Below, piece after piece: positions 34,490 to 43,886 of a stretch of DNA of 64,000 bases. The position numbers and the translations under genes are program-made. The stretch is from Paenibacillus ginsengarvi. GTDB taxonomy: Bacteria; Bacillota; Bacilli; Paenibacillales; NBRC-103111. Location: assembly GCF_003626695.1 (NCBI RefSeq), contig NZ_RBAH01000005.1:186001-250000 (forward strand), written 5' to 3'. Each line of letters starts with the position of its first letter. Position 1 is the first letter of the stretch. The notes below the pieces were generated by a model, which was not told the origin of the DNA, did not search any database, and saw only the letters and a program-made list of their open reading frames with translations.

Positions 34490-34517
34490 ACCTTAGGCTG
34501 GGTGAACGCATATGTTA
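34490..34517 (+). promoter_or_regulatory. SigK-like promoter for the giant repeat-protein gene
   Basis: AC (34490-34491), 17 bases, CATATGTTA (34509-34517), a full AC-N17-CATANNNTA match. The start codon lies 34 bases beyond the -10. It diverges from the CotG-like promoter. Confidence 0.72.
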
Positions 34518-34551
34518 CAGATGACTATTCCCGTAAAGAAAGGTGACCCGG

Positions 34552-37500
34552 ATGAAAAAGAACAAACCAGGCGAAGGATCGAGACGTGGCAAGCAATCCG
34601 GTCAGCGGATATACAACGCTAGCACGAACGAGCTTAGCTGGCTGGACGACGATAAAGACGCGAAAGTACAGCGCAAGAAAAAAGAGGGAACGGAAGAAGT
34701 TGCGAATAAGCCGGCCGAGTCGCAAAAGGGTGATACCCCGATGCCTAAGGAAGATACGGAAGTAGCCTCGATCGCCTCCGTTCTAACGCCAGAAGCACCG
34801 GCAATTCCGGAAACTCCCACAATTCCGACCATTCGGCATGACGAACGATTGCCCATTATTCCCGATCATGTCGATGAACCCCGCCAAGTTTCCGCTCCCC
34901 AGGTCGAAATGTTCCCCGAGCCGTCGGATATATCTCCGGTGCTGCTGCTGTTCGAGCGGGCGCAGCATGAGAATGTAGCCGTCGTCTACACGGACGATAT
35001 CGTCGACGAAGCGATAACGAACGAAAAAATCGCGAATCGCGCGATCGACAGCACCAAAATCAAGCCGAACGCGATCAGCCGCGATTCGATTGCCGATTAT
35101 GCGATCGACAATACGAAGCTGGCCGAATCAAGCGTGACGACAAGCAAAATCGCTCCGGCTTCGATCGAAGACAAACATATTGTGCACAATACGATATCCG
35201 GCCGGAAGCTGAAGCCGAAATCAATCGGCGGTGACAAGCTGATCGATGGCAGCATCACGTCGGAGAAGCTGGCCGATAAAACAATCGATTCGATGAAAAT
35301 CGCCGAAGGCTCGATCGAACCGAAACATTTGCATAAGATGAGCATCTCGACCGATCTGATCCAAGACCAGGCGATCGTCGGCGATAAGATCAAAAGCGGC
35401 TCGATCGGTTCCCTTCAGCTGGCGAACGGTTCTGTCAATTCCGCCAAAATTGCCGACGGCGCCATTTTGTCGGAGAAGCTCCGCGAGGGTGCGGTTACAC
35501 CCGAGAAGCTGGCGGAGTCCAGCGTCGGCTCGCTGCACGTGCAGAAGGGAGCGATTGTGGGGGAGCATATAGCGGTTGGGGCGCTTTCCGCAGAGCATTT
35601 GTCGGCAAACAGCGTTCAGGCCGAGCACATGACGGCAGAAGCGATTCAAACCGCTCACCTGGCGCCGAAGGCGGTAACGGCCGACAAGCTGGAGACGGAA
35701 TCCGTCGGCTCGCGGCATCTGCAGCAGCAGTCGGTGTTATCCTCGCACCTGGCGCCGTCATCCGTACTCGAAAAGCAGCTAGGGGCCGAAGCGGTATCAA
35801 CGGCAAAGCTGGCGCCGCAGTCCGTAACGACGGAACGTCTGCAGGACGGGGCCGTAACGGCCGCGAAGATGGCGGACGGGGCGGTCACGACGTCAAGGCT
35901 CGCCGGAGAATCGGTAACAAGCGAAAAAATCGCCGCCAGGGCGGTTGAGCGCCGCCATTTATCGCCGGCGTCGGTAAGCACGGAAGAAATTGAGGCGGAG
36001 TCGGTCGGGGAGACCGAGCTGGCGCCGTCGAGCGTATCGACCGTCAAGCTGCAGAACGACGCCGTTACGGAGCAGAAGATGGCGGACGGATCGGTCACCT
36101 CGCGGAAGCTCGCTCCGGGTGCTGTGACGAAGGATCATCTGGCGGACGGGGCGGTTACGTCGGAACTGCTTGCCGGGGGTTCGGTCCAGCCGAAACATAT
36201 AAGCGGCGGCGCGATCGGCAGCGAGCATCTGCAGAAAAATGCAGTCGGCACCGAAGCGGTTCAGGATTACTCGATTACATGGAACAAAATCGCGCTCGGA
36301 TCGATTACGCGCAACCATCTCGTACTTGGCACCGTGTATACGCATCATGTCGTCGACCATGCGATTACGACTTCCAAACTGGCGCCGGAGGCGGTATCTA
36401 CCGACAAATTGACGGATCTCGCCGTTACCTCCTCGAAACTGGCCGACGGCAACGTCACGTCCGCCAAGCTGGCCGCTGCTGCGGTCAGAAGTGCGCATTT
36501 AGCCGACGGATCGGTGCTGTCCGAGCATTTATCCCCAGGCGTCATTCAGAGCGAATTGCTGGCGGCTCATTCGGTAGGAGCGGAGCATTTGCGAGACGAA
36601 TCCGTCATCGATAAGGCGATCATGGACGGGGCCGTTACGACCGGGAAGCTGGCGGACGGCGCCGTAGACGGTAGCAAAATCAGACGCTCGGCGGTGACGG
36701 GCAGCCACCTTGCGGTCGAATCGATCACGGGCGTCCACGTGCAGCGCGAAGCGATAACCGGGGATCATATCGCCCCCGGGACGATCGACGGCGACCGTTT
36801 GCAACCGGGCGCCATCACGAACGGGAAACTGGCGAAGGGAAGCGTAGACAGCGAAACGATCCGGGCGGCCTCCGTACGGCGAGTGCATCTGGCCGCCGGC
36901 GAAGTGACGGCGGATGCGGTCGGCGCCGGCGAGATCGGCTCGCAGCATTTGGCTGCCGGATCGGTCCAGGACAGTCACTTGGCCGAGCGGGCGGTCGCGG
37001 AGTCGCATCTGCAGGATCAATCGGTCTCGACAGCGAAGCTGCAGGCCGGCTCTGTCACCGAGCTTCAGCTCGCCCCGCGTTCGGTGACCTCGCAGAAGCT
37101 GGCGGCGGGCAGCGTAGGCAGCGAGCATGTGAGACCGGAATCGATTCGCGGCGGCCATCTGCATGCGGAGACGGTCCAAGGCGCCCATATCGAGAAACTG
37201 ACGCTGCGGACGGAGCATTATGGGCCGGAGAGCATCACCGGCGACAAGCTGGCTGAGGAGGCTGTCGGCACGAATCATTTGGGCGACGGGGTCGTCACCG
37301 GAGAGAAGCTGGCGCCGGAGTCGATAGGTAAAGAGCATCTGCTGAACGAATCGATCGAATCCCGTCATTTAAGCGACGGTGTGGTGGCGGAGGAGCATAT
37401 TCAGGAAGGGGCAATTTCCACGGGCATGCTGCAGGACGAAGCGGTTACGTCCGACAAGCTAGCCCCGGGCTCGGTTACCCCCGACAAGCTGGGATCCGAC

Positions 37501-40500
37501 GCTTTAGGCGGCGATAAGCTGGCCCCGAACGCGATCGAAAGCCGCCATATACGCCGGGAGGCGATACAGGCGTACCATATCGGCAAAGGCGCTATTCATA
37601 ACGAGCATCTTTCCGGTCTGGAATGGCTGCCGGCCCGGCTGCCCGACGGCGCTATATCCGGAGTCAAGCTGCAGGGGTATTCCGTTACGTCGAAGCAGCT
37701 CGCGGCAGACAGCGTGACGGCGGATCAGCTGGCAGCAGGCAGTGTAACGGCGGAGAAGCTGGATGCGGATAGCGTGACGACGTCGAAGCTGGCGAATAAG
37801 GCAGTGACGAACGACAAGCTGGCGGACGGAGCCGTCACGCGGGCGAATATTGCTCCGGGAAGCATCGTGAGCGGCCATATTCATCGCGAGACGATTCAAG
37901 GCCATCACCTTGTCAAAGGGACGATCGACGTCGAGCATTTAAGCAGCGTAGACCGGATCGCGGCAGGTTTGTCCACAGGCAGCATCACCGGGGAGAAGCT
38001 GGCGGACGGGGCGGTTACGTCGAAGCAATTGGCCATCGAAAGCGTTGAGGCCGAACAATTGGCGGCGAATAGCGTAACGACGGCAAAGCTGGCGGCTGGG
38101 GCCGTGACGGCCGATAAGCTTGGATACGGAGCCGTTACCGGACCGGCAATCGCTGCGGACAGCGTCGATGGCGATCATCTCCGATCCGAGACGATCGAGG
38201 GTCGCCATATTGCCTGGGGTGCGATCACAAGCGGCCATCTGAGCGGCGTCGATTGGGTTGCCGACCGGCTGTCCGACGCGACGATCGCGGGGAGCAAGCT
38301 GAAGCCGGGGACGATCGAATCCGTTCATCTGGCGGACGGGAGCGTCGGCGCCGGAGCGCTCGCGCCGAACAGCGTTGTAACGGAAAAACTGGCAGGAGGC
38401 GCGGTTACGTCCGACAAACTGGCAGACGGTGCCGTAACAGGGGCGGCGATTGCCCGGGACAGCATCGAGGGCGGCCATATTGTTCCAGAGACGATCCGCG
38501 ATTACCATCTGGCCAAAGGCGCCGTCACCAGTGTGCATGTGGACAGCGTCGAGTGGATTATCGATCGTTTGTCCGACGAGACGGTTCCCGGAAACAAGCT
38601 GCAAGCGGGAACGGTGACGTCGCAGCAACTGGCGGCCGGCAGCGTCGGAACGGAGCAGCTTGCAGATGAAAGTGTAACGGCTGAGCAGCTCGCGACCGGT
38701 GCGGTGACGTCCGGGAAGCTGGCGGACGGAAGCGTAACGGGCGAGGCGATCGCGGAAGCGAGCATCGCGGGCGAGCATGTCCGTCTGGAAGCGATCCAGG
38801 GTGGTCACATCGCAAGAGGAGCCATTGCAAGTGAGCATCTGGGCAGCGTCGACTGGATCGCGGACCGCTTGACGGACGGAACGATAGCCGGAAGCAAGCT
38901 GGAAGCGGGAACGGTGACGTCGCAGCAACTGGCGGCCGGCAGCGTCGGAACGGAGCAGCTTGCAGGTGAAAGTGTAACGGCGGAGCAGCTCGCGACCGGT
39001 GCGGTGACGTCCGGGAAGCTGGCGGCCGGAAGCGTAACGGGCGAGGCGATCGCGGAAGCGAGCATCGCGGGCGAGCATGTCCGTCTGGAAGCGATCCAGG
39101 GCGGTCACATCGCAAGAGGAGCCATTGCAAGTGAGCATCTGGGCAGCGTCGACTGGATCGCGGACCGCTTGACGGACGGAACGATAGCCGGAAGCAAGCT
39201 GGAAGCGGGAACGGTAACGTCGCGGCAACTGGCGGCCGGCAGCGTCGGAACGGAGCAGCTTGCAGGTGAAAGTGTGACGGCGGAGCAGCTCGCGACCGGT
39301 GCGGTGACGTCCGGGAAGCTGGCCGGCGGTTCTGTCACGAGCGAGGCGATCGCGGAAGCAAGCATAACGGGCGAGCATATTCGGCAGGAAGCGATCGAGG
39401 GAAGTCACATCGCAAGAGGAGCCATCGCAAGCGAGCATCTGGGCGGCGTCGACTGGATCGCGGATCGCTTGACGGACGGTTCGGTAGCCGGAAACAAGCT
39501 GCAAGCGGGGACGGTGACGTCTCGGCAGCTGGCGGCCGGCAGCGTCGGAACGGAGCAGCTTGCCAGTGAAAGCGTGACGGCGGAGCGGCTCGCCGCCGGT
39601 GCGGTGACGTCCGGGAAGCTGGCGGACGGAAGCGTAACAGGCGAGGCGATCGCGGAAGCGAGCATCGCCGGCGAGCATGTCCGTCGGGAAGCGATCCAGG
39701 GCGGTCACATCGCGAGAGGAGCCGTCGCAAGCGAGCATCTGGGCAGCGTCGACTGGATCGCGGATCGCTTGGCGGACGGTTCGATAGCCGGAAGCAAGCT
39801 GCAAGCGGAAACGGTGACGTCGCAGCAGCTGGCGGCCGGCAGCGTAGGGACGGAGCAGCTTGCCGGCGAAAGCGTGACGGCGGAGCGGCTCGCGACCGGT
39901 GCGGTGACGTCCGGGAAGCTGGCCGTCGGTGCGGTCACGAGCGAGGCGATCGCGGAAGCAAGCATCGCGGGCGCGCATATTCGGCAGGAAGCGATCCAGG
40001 GAAGTCACATCGCAAGAGGAGCCATCGCGAGCGAGCATCTGGGCGGCGTCGACTGGATCGCGGATCGCTTGACGGACGGCACAATAGCCGGAAGCAAGCT
40101 GGAAGCGGGAACGGTCGGGGCGGCGCAGCTGGCGGCCGGCAGTGTGGGGACGGAGCAGCTTGCGGGGGAAAGCATCACAACGGAAAAGCTGCTCGATTGG
40201 GCGGTTACGGCCGAGAAGCTTGCCGGCGGTTCCGTCACGGGAGCGGCGATCGCGAGAGATACGATCATTGGGGAGCATATTCGCTCGGGAGCGGTCGAGG
40301 GTGGTCATATCGCAAGAGGGGCGATCGAGAGCGAGCATCTGGGCAGCGTCGACTGGATAGCGGACCGTTTGACGGACGGATCGGTAGCCGGAAGCAAGCT
40401 GCAGGCGGGAACGGTCGGAACGGAGCAGCTGGCGGCCGGCAGCGTAGGGACGGAGCAACTCGCCGGCGAAAGCGTAACGGCGGAGCGGCTCGCGACCGGT

Positions 40501-41448
40501 GCGGTGACGTCCGGCAAGCTTGCGGCCGGGAGCGTCACGGGCGAGGCGATCGCGGAAGCGAGTATTGCGGGTGCGCATATTCGCGAGGAAGCGATCGAGG
40601 GCGGTCATATCGCAAGAGGAGCCATCGAGAGCGAGCATCTGGGCAGCGTCGACTGGATAGCGGACCGTTTGACGGACGGGACGGTAGCCGGAAGCAAGCT
40701 GCAGGCGGGAACGGTCGGCATGGGGCAGTTGGCGCCGGAATGTATCGGTACGGGACATTTGACGAACGACAGCGTTACGTCCGACAAACTGGCCAGCCGG
40801 GCCGTCACGTCCGACAAACTCGCTTCGCGTTCGGTTACCGGGGCGATTCTGGCTTCGGATAGCGTCGAGGCGCTTCATATTCGCGACGGTTCGATTCACA
40901 GCCGCCATATCGAGCCGGGTTCGATCGAGCCGTACCATTTGAAAGGTTTCAAGCTGCAACAGGAGGCCGGCTGGCCGGTTCAGGAAGCAGCGAGGCCGGC
41001 CGGACCGATGCCATCGTCCGCTGACGAAAGGCCGCTTGCCGACAAGTCGGTCACCGGGGCGATGCTCGCGGACGGAACCGTCTCTTCCGCCAAGCTGGCG
41101 CCCGAAGCCGTGCGTGGGGAGCATGTGGCGGAGCGGTCCATCGATACCGGCAAGCTGGACTTTTCTCCGGTGAGGACGGCTGCCGCGGCGGGTGTCGCCC
41201 TGCAGCAGTTCGGCATCATTCCGTTTCAGTTCCCGATTCACGCCGAAACGGTCAGTATCGAGGTCGCTTTCGACGAGCCGTTCGCTGCTTCGAGCTACGT
41301 GCTTGTCGCGATGACCAATCATCCGGCCTGCTATGCCGTACTGAAAGCCCAGACGGAACAAACCGCCACGATCGAAATTGTGCGCACGAAGTTCACACCG
41401 GAGCCTTCGGGCATCGTGAACTGGATCGCCATAGGGACTAAAGCTTAA
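34552..41448 (+). CDS. 2298-residue decapeptide-repeat fibre-like protein
   Basis: ATG 34552 has AGAAAGG eight bases upstream. The N-terminus is basic (MKKNKPGEGSRRGKQSGQR) with no signal peptide. An acidic/Pro-rich linker reaches about residue 140. From there to about residue 2200 the chain is a continuous array of about 200 decapeptides of the type xxGS/AVxxxxL, for example ADGAVTSGKL. Similar KLADGAVT runs occur in tail-fibre-like and collagen-like surface proteins and probably form a beta-rich trimeric or helical rod. The last ~90 residues are a separate beta domain ending VNWIAIGTKA, reminiscent of H-type-lectin or fibre-tip domains. With a SigK-like promoter it is probably a spore-surface filament; its function is inferred. 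Confidence 0.85.
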   Translation: MKKNKPGEGSRRGKQSGQRIYNASTNELSWLDDDKDAKVQRKKKEGTEEVANKPAESQKGDTPMPKEDTEVASIASVLTPEAPAIPETPTIPTIRHDERLPIIPDHVDEPRQVSAPQVEMFPEPSDISPVLLLFERAQHENVAVVYTDDIVDEAITNEKIANRAIDSTKIKPNAISRDSIADYAIDNTKLAESSVTTSKIAPASIEDKHIVHNTISGRKLKPKSIGGDKLIDGSITSEKLADKTIDSMKIAEGSIEPKHLHKMSISTDLIQDQAIVGDKIKSGSIGSLQLANGSVNSAKIADGAILSEKLREGAVTPEKLAESSVGSLHVQKGAIVGEHIAVGALSAEHLSANSVQAEHMTAEAIQTAHLAPKAVTADKLETESVGSRHLQQQSVLSSHLAPSSVLEKQLGAEAVSTAKLAPQSVTTERLQDGAVTAAKMADGAVTTSRLAGESVTSEKIAARAVERRHLSPASVSTEEIEAESVGETELAPSSVSTVKLQNDAVTEQKMADGSVTSRKLAPGAVTKDHLADGAVTSELLAGGSVQPKHISGGAIGSEHLQKNAVGTEAVQDYSITWNKIALGSITRNHLVLGTVYTHHVVDHAITTSKLAPEAVSTDKLTDLAVTSSKLADGNVTSAKLAAAAVRSAHLADGSVLSEHLSPGVIQSELLAAHSVGAEHLRDESVIDKAIMDGAVTTGKLADGAVDGSKIRRSAVTGSHLAVESITGVHVQREAITGDHIAPGTIDGDRLQPGAITNGKLAKGSVDSETIRAASVRRVHLAAGEVTADAVGAGEIGSQHLAAGSVQDSHLAERAVAESHLQDQSVSTAKLQAGSVTELQLAPRSVTSQKLAAGSVGSEHVRPESIRGGHLHAETVQGAHIEKLTLRTEHYGPESITGDKLAEEAVGTNHLGDGVVTGEKLAPESIGKEHLLNESIESRHLSDGVVAEEHIQEGAISTGMLQDEAVTSDKLAPGSVTPDKLGSDALGGDKLAPNAIESRHIRREAIQAYHIGKGAIHNEHLSGLEWLPARLPDGAISGVKLQGYSVTSKQLAADSVTADQLAAGSVTAEKLDADSVTTSKLANKAVTNDKLADGAVTRANIAPGSIVSGHIHRETIQGHHLVKGTIDVEHLSSVDRIAAGLSTGSITGEKLADGAVTSKQLAIESVEAEQLAANSVTTAKLAAGAVTADKLGYGAVTGPAIAADSVDGDHLRSETIEGRHIAWGAITSGHLSGVDWVADRLSDATIAGSKLKPGTIESVHLADGSVGAGALAPNSVVTEKLAGGAVTSDKLADGAVTGAAIARDSIEGGHIVPETIRDYHLAKGAVTSVHVDSVEWIIDRLSDETVPGNKLQAGTVTSQQLAAGSVGTEQLADESVTAEQLATGAVTSGKLADGSVTGEAIAEASIAGEHVRLEAIQGGHIARGAIASEHLGSVDWIADRLTDGTIAGSKLEAGTVTSQQLAAGSVGTEQLAGESVTAEQLATGAVTSGKLAAGSVTGEAIAEASIAGEHVRLEAIQGGHIARGAIASEHLGSVDWIADRLTDGTIAGSKLEAGTVTSRQLAAGSVGTEQLAGESVTAEQLATGAVTSGKLAGGSVTSEAIAEASITGEHIRQEAIEGSHIARGAIASEHLGGVDWIADRLTDGSVAGNKLQAGTVTSRQLAAGSVGTEQLASESVTAERLAAGAVTSGKLADGSVTGEAIAEASIAGEHVRREAIQGGHIARGAVASEHLGSVDWIADRLADGSIAGSKLQAETVTSQQLAAGSVGTEQLAGESVTAERLATGAVTSGKLAVGAVTSEAIAEASIAGAHIRQEAIQGSHIARGAIASEHLGGVDWIADRLTDGTIAGSKLEAGTVGAAQLAAGSVGTEQLAGESITTEKLLDWAVTAEKLAGGSVTGAAIARDTIIGEHIRSGAVEGGHIARGAIESEHLGSVDWIADRLTDGSVAGSKLQAGTVGTEQLAAGSVGTEQLAGESVTAERLATGAVTSGKLAAGSVTGEAIAEASIAGAHIREEAIEGGHIARGAIESEHLGSVDWIADRLTDGTVAGSKLQAGTVGMGQLAPECIGTGHLTNDSVTSDKLASRAVTSDKLASRSVTGAILASDSVEALHIRDGSIHSRHIEPGSIEPYHLKGFKLQQEAGWPVQEAARPAGPMPSSADERPLADKSVTGAMLADGTVSSAKLAPEAVRGEHVAERSIDTGKLDFSPVRTAAAAGVALQQFGIIPFQFPIHAETVSIEVAFDEPFAASSYVLVAMTNHPACYAVLKAQTEQTATIEIVRTKFTPEPSGIVNWIAIGTKA
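37900..40730 (+). repeat. 300-bp higher-order tandem repeats inside the giant gene
   Basis: Within the coding region the segment GHIARGAIASEHLGSVDW recurs at exactly 300-bp steps near 38200, 38500, 38800, 39100, 39400, 39700, 40000, 40300 and 40600, with looser copies near 37575 and 37900. Each unit is 100 residues, that is ten decapeptides. The units beginning near 38.8 and 39.1 kb differ at only a few bases, pointing to recent duplication. Confidence 0.9.
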
Positions 41449-41472
41449 CCAGCCGATAAGCGGCTGCAACGA

Positions 41473-41515
41473 AAGCTTCCAAATCCGTGTTTCCTGCGGA
41501 TTTGGAAGCTTCTTT
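41473..41515 (+). terminator. long hairpin after the giant gene
   Basis: AAGCTTCCAAATCCG (41473-41487) pairs perfectly with CGGATTTGGAAGCTT (41497-41511), a 15-bp stem, followed by CTTTAGG. The weak T-tract may allow read-through into the glycosyltransferase operon. Confidence 0.7.
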
Positions 41516-41599
41516 AGGTTGGCTTCGCAAAGCCCTTTTTATCGGACAATCGGCAGATGCCCTTCCGCCAGATGCGGATTTTCATAAACTGACTGGTAA

Positions 41600-41838
41600 G
41601 AAAAGCTTCCGATCGAAGCAATTCGAAGATGAGCATCCGTGCCCCAAAGGTAGCCTTTCTTGCGAACCGGATGTGGAGCCCTGCGGGCATCCATTCCGGA
41701 TTCTAAAGAAAAGCTTCCGATCGAAGCAATTCGAAGATGAGCATTCGTGCCTTAAAGGTAGCCTTTCTTGCGAACCGGATGTGGAGCCCTGCGGACATCC
41801 ATTCCGGATTCTAAAGAAAAGCTTCCGATCGAAGCAAT
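41600..41838 (+). repeat. 108-bp tandem repeats before the glycosyltransferase operon
   Basis: Two full copies (41600-41707, 41708-41815) and a 23-base partial copy start with GAAAAGCTTCCGATCGAAGC. Each unit contains several potential hairpins: GCTTC/GAAGC, AAAGG/CCTTT and GGATG-GCCC/GGGC-CATCC. An ORF passes through them but has no RBS and begins inside the terminator. The remaining intergenic sequence, 41516-41599 and 41839-41929, shows no gene. Confidence 0.8.
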
Positions 41839-41929
41839 CCTCCCCACCCCGATCGGAACATTCTCGCAAAACAACTGAAGACGGAGTAGATAGCTCGAAA
41901 CCAGTCCCCTGATCAATCGGAGGTGAATG

Positions 41930-42751
41930 ATGTTGAAGTCGCGCGCGGGTAAGCAGGCATGGCGAAGAAGGTCTCCCGCCGGCGCGGTACGGAAAGCGCA
42001 GCCGCCCGGTTCTGTGGCGGTTGCGCCAGTAGTGTCCGTCGTCATCCCGGTCGTTAACGAGCGGAGGACGATCGCGCAAGTGATTCGGCAGGCGTTCGCC
42101 GTTCACCGAAATACGGAAGTAATTGTCGTCGCCAACGGCACGACGGACGGCTCGGGTAAAATCGCCGAGTCGCTCGGTGCCCGGGTGCTGTATTATCCCG
42201 AGCCGCTGGGCCATGATGTCGGGCGAAGCATCGGTGCGAAGGAAGCAAAGGGATCGATCGTTTTGTTTACGGACGGCGATATCGTCATCTCCTTCAAAGA
42301 TATGGTGCCGCTGGTCAAAGCGGTTGAAAACGGGGTCGATATCGCGCTGAACAGCTATTTGGGACCGGTCGATAAAATGAGCGTTCACGGCGTCGTCCTC
42401 GCCAAGCATGCGCTCAACATTGCGCTTTCCCGTCCGGAGCTGAAGGGCGCTTCGATGACGGCGATCCCGCATGCGCTCAGCCGCAAGGCGCTTGAAGCGA
42501 TCGGCCACGAGCATTTGGCGGTTCCGCCGAAGGCGCAAGCGGTCGGCATATGCCGGGGGCTCGACGTGCGGGCGGTTCATTATATCGACGTAGGCCGGAC
42601 GAACCGGATACGAAGAAGAAGGCAGGGCGGTGATCCGCTCGAAGGGCTGATTGTCGGCGATCATCTGGAGGCGCTCGAATGGTACGTTCGGGCGACGAGC
42701 GAACGCGGAAAGAAACCGGATTTGACGAGAGTGAGGGAAATCGTGAGGTGA
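41930..42751 (+). CDS. GT2 family glycosyltransferase, GHDVGR subgroup (A)
   Basis: The product is about 273 residues; ATG 41930 is favoured by GGAGGTGA, although ATG 41927 or TTG 41933 are possible. The N-terminus is basic (LKSRAGKQAWRRRS). The GT-A domain begins SVVIPVVNERRTIAQVIRQA, has VVANGTTDGS, the unusual GHDVGRSIGAKEAKG, FTDGDIV as the DxD-like metal site, then SMTAIPHALSRKALE and VPPKAQA. It is a close paralogue of the next gene. It should transfer a sugar from a nucleotide donor in the cytosol. It opens the putative spore-surface glycosylation operon. Confidence 0.85.
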   Translation: MLKSRAGKQAWRRRSPAGAVRKAQPPGSVAVAPVVSVVIPVVNERRTIAQVIRQAFAVHRNTEVIVVANGTTDGSGKIAESLGARVLYYPEPLGHDVGRSIGAKEAKGSIVLFTDGDIVISFKDMVPLVKAVENGVDIALNSYLGPVDKMSVHGVVLAKHALNIALSRPELKGASMTAIPHALSRKALEAIGHEHLAVPPKAQAVGICRGLDVRAVHYIDVGRTNRIRRRRQGGDPLEGLIVGDHLEALEWYVRATSERGKKPDLTRVREIVR

Positions 42752-42755
42752 GTTC

Positions 42756-43886
42756 ATGACTCGCATACGTAAACGCCGCAGACGAAATACCGCGCCTTTG
42801 CCTAAGAGGCGGTTGCGGCGATTCGGCCGCAGAGGCGCGTGGAAAGGAAGGCGAGGCGGAGGGCGGCGCAAATCGGCCGATTCCGCCGGAGGAAGCCTGG
42901 CGGCATCAAGCTGGCTGCTGCAGCGGGCCTACGAGGCTGGTGCGCTTGCGGCACTTCGGCCCGCAGCCGGAGAGGAGACGCCGCTTGCGGCCGTCAACCG
43001 GCTCTGGAACGATTGGCGAACGGAGAACGGCCCCGTGCCGCTGAAGTGGAGCGCCTACCATGATGTAGCGGCGAAATTTGTCGCCGGTTTTGAAAGCGGC
43101 AGAGGGGTTAGGCTGGAAGGTCCGGCGCTCGTGCCGACGAGAAAAACGATCGGGGCGGTCGTCACCGCGATGAACGAGGAGAAGGCGCTCCCCGGCGTGC
43201 TGCACCAGCTTGACCGTCTGCCGCTCGACGAGCTGGTCATCGTCGTGAACGGCTCCACCGACCAAACGTTCTGGAACGCTAGAAGACCGGGCAAAGCGGT
43301 TATCGTCCATTATGTCCGCCCGCTCGGACACGATGTCGGCCGCGCCGTCGGAGCCAAGCTCATTTCGGCGGATATCGTTTTGTTTTTGGACGGCGACTTT
43401 CCGATTTTCGCCGAGCATCTGGTCCCTTTTATCGATGCGATCGATAAAGGAACCGACGTTGCGCTGAACGACATAACGCCGTATATCGATGTTTTCGCCA
43501 GACGCGATCAAGTGACGATCGTCAAGGAAATGCTGAACCGGGCGGTAGGGCGGCCGGACCTGGGGGCAAGCTCGATGACCGCGGTGCCGCATGCTTTATC
43601 GCGCAAGGCGATCGAAACGATCGGCTGCGCCAATCTGATGGTGCCGCCGAAGGCGCAGGCGATAGCCGTACGGGACGGCTTGAAGGTAGAGGCGGCGATG
43701 AGCGTGGACGTTATCTCGAAGAACAGGGTGCGGGACAAAAATACCGGCGCAGCCAACCCGGTCGCCGATCTGATCGTCGGAGATCATCTGGAGGCGCTGG
43801 GGCTGCTGTTCCAGCGCGAGGGGGCCCGGCTGCACGAGGCGGACCACATGCGCAACCGGAGCGAGCTCGGGAGGGCTTCCTCATGA
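42756..43886 (+). CDS. GT2 family glycosyltransferase, GHDVGR subgroup (B), with basic N-terminal extension
   Basis: This 376-residue paralogue of the preceding gene has about 130 extra N-terminal residues. The first 42 are extremely basic (MTRIRKRRRRNTAPLPKRR) and then come helical segments (LLQRAYEAGALAALRP, VAAKFVAGFESG) with loosely four-spaced Gly/Ala. The catalytic part repeats VVNGSTDQT, LGHDVGRAVGAK, FLDGDFPIF, SMTAVPHALSRKAIE and VPPKAQA. GAGGTG precedes ATG 42756, 4 bases after the previous stop, and its own stop overlaps the next start (ATGA). Basic tails of this kind recur in the later genes of the operon. Confidence 0.85.
   Translation: MTRIRKRRRRNTAPLPKRRLRRFGRRGAWKGRRGGGRRKSADSAGGSLAASSWLLQRAYEAGALAALRPAAGEETPLAAVNRLWNDWRTENGPVPLKWSAYHDVAAKFVAGFESGRGVRLEGPALVPTRKTIGAVVTAMNEEKALPGVLHQLDRLPLDELVIVVNGSTDQTFWNARRPGKAVIVHYVRPLGHDVGRAVGAKLISADIVLFLDGDFPIFAEHLVPFIDAIDKGTDVALNDITPYIDVFARRDQVTIVKEMLNRAVGRPDLGASSMTAVPHALSRKAIETIGCANLMVPPKAQAIAVRDGLKVEAAMSVDVISKNRVRDKNTGAANPVADLIVGDHLEALGLLFQREGARLHEADHMRNRSELGRASS

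Noticed and set aside
38200..40730. CRISPR-like regular spacing
   Set aside because: The units are 300 bp, adjacent and in-frame coding, without short identical repeats separated by unique spacers.
37939..41469. Uninterrupted 1176-codon reading frame on the minus strand
   Set aside because: It is the complement of the repetitive giant gene. The periodic codon composition keeps the antisense frame free of stops, and there is no RBS or recognisable protein pattern.
41583..41591. CATAAACTG as a SigK -10 for the glycosyltransferase operon
   Set aside because: The final base does not match, and the -35 AC is missing.
41487..41912. 141-codon + strand frame through the 108-bp repeats
   Set aside because: It starts within a terminator stem without an RBS, and the changes between copies are not biased towards synonymous ones. 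I treat the region as noncoding repeats.
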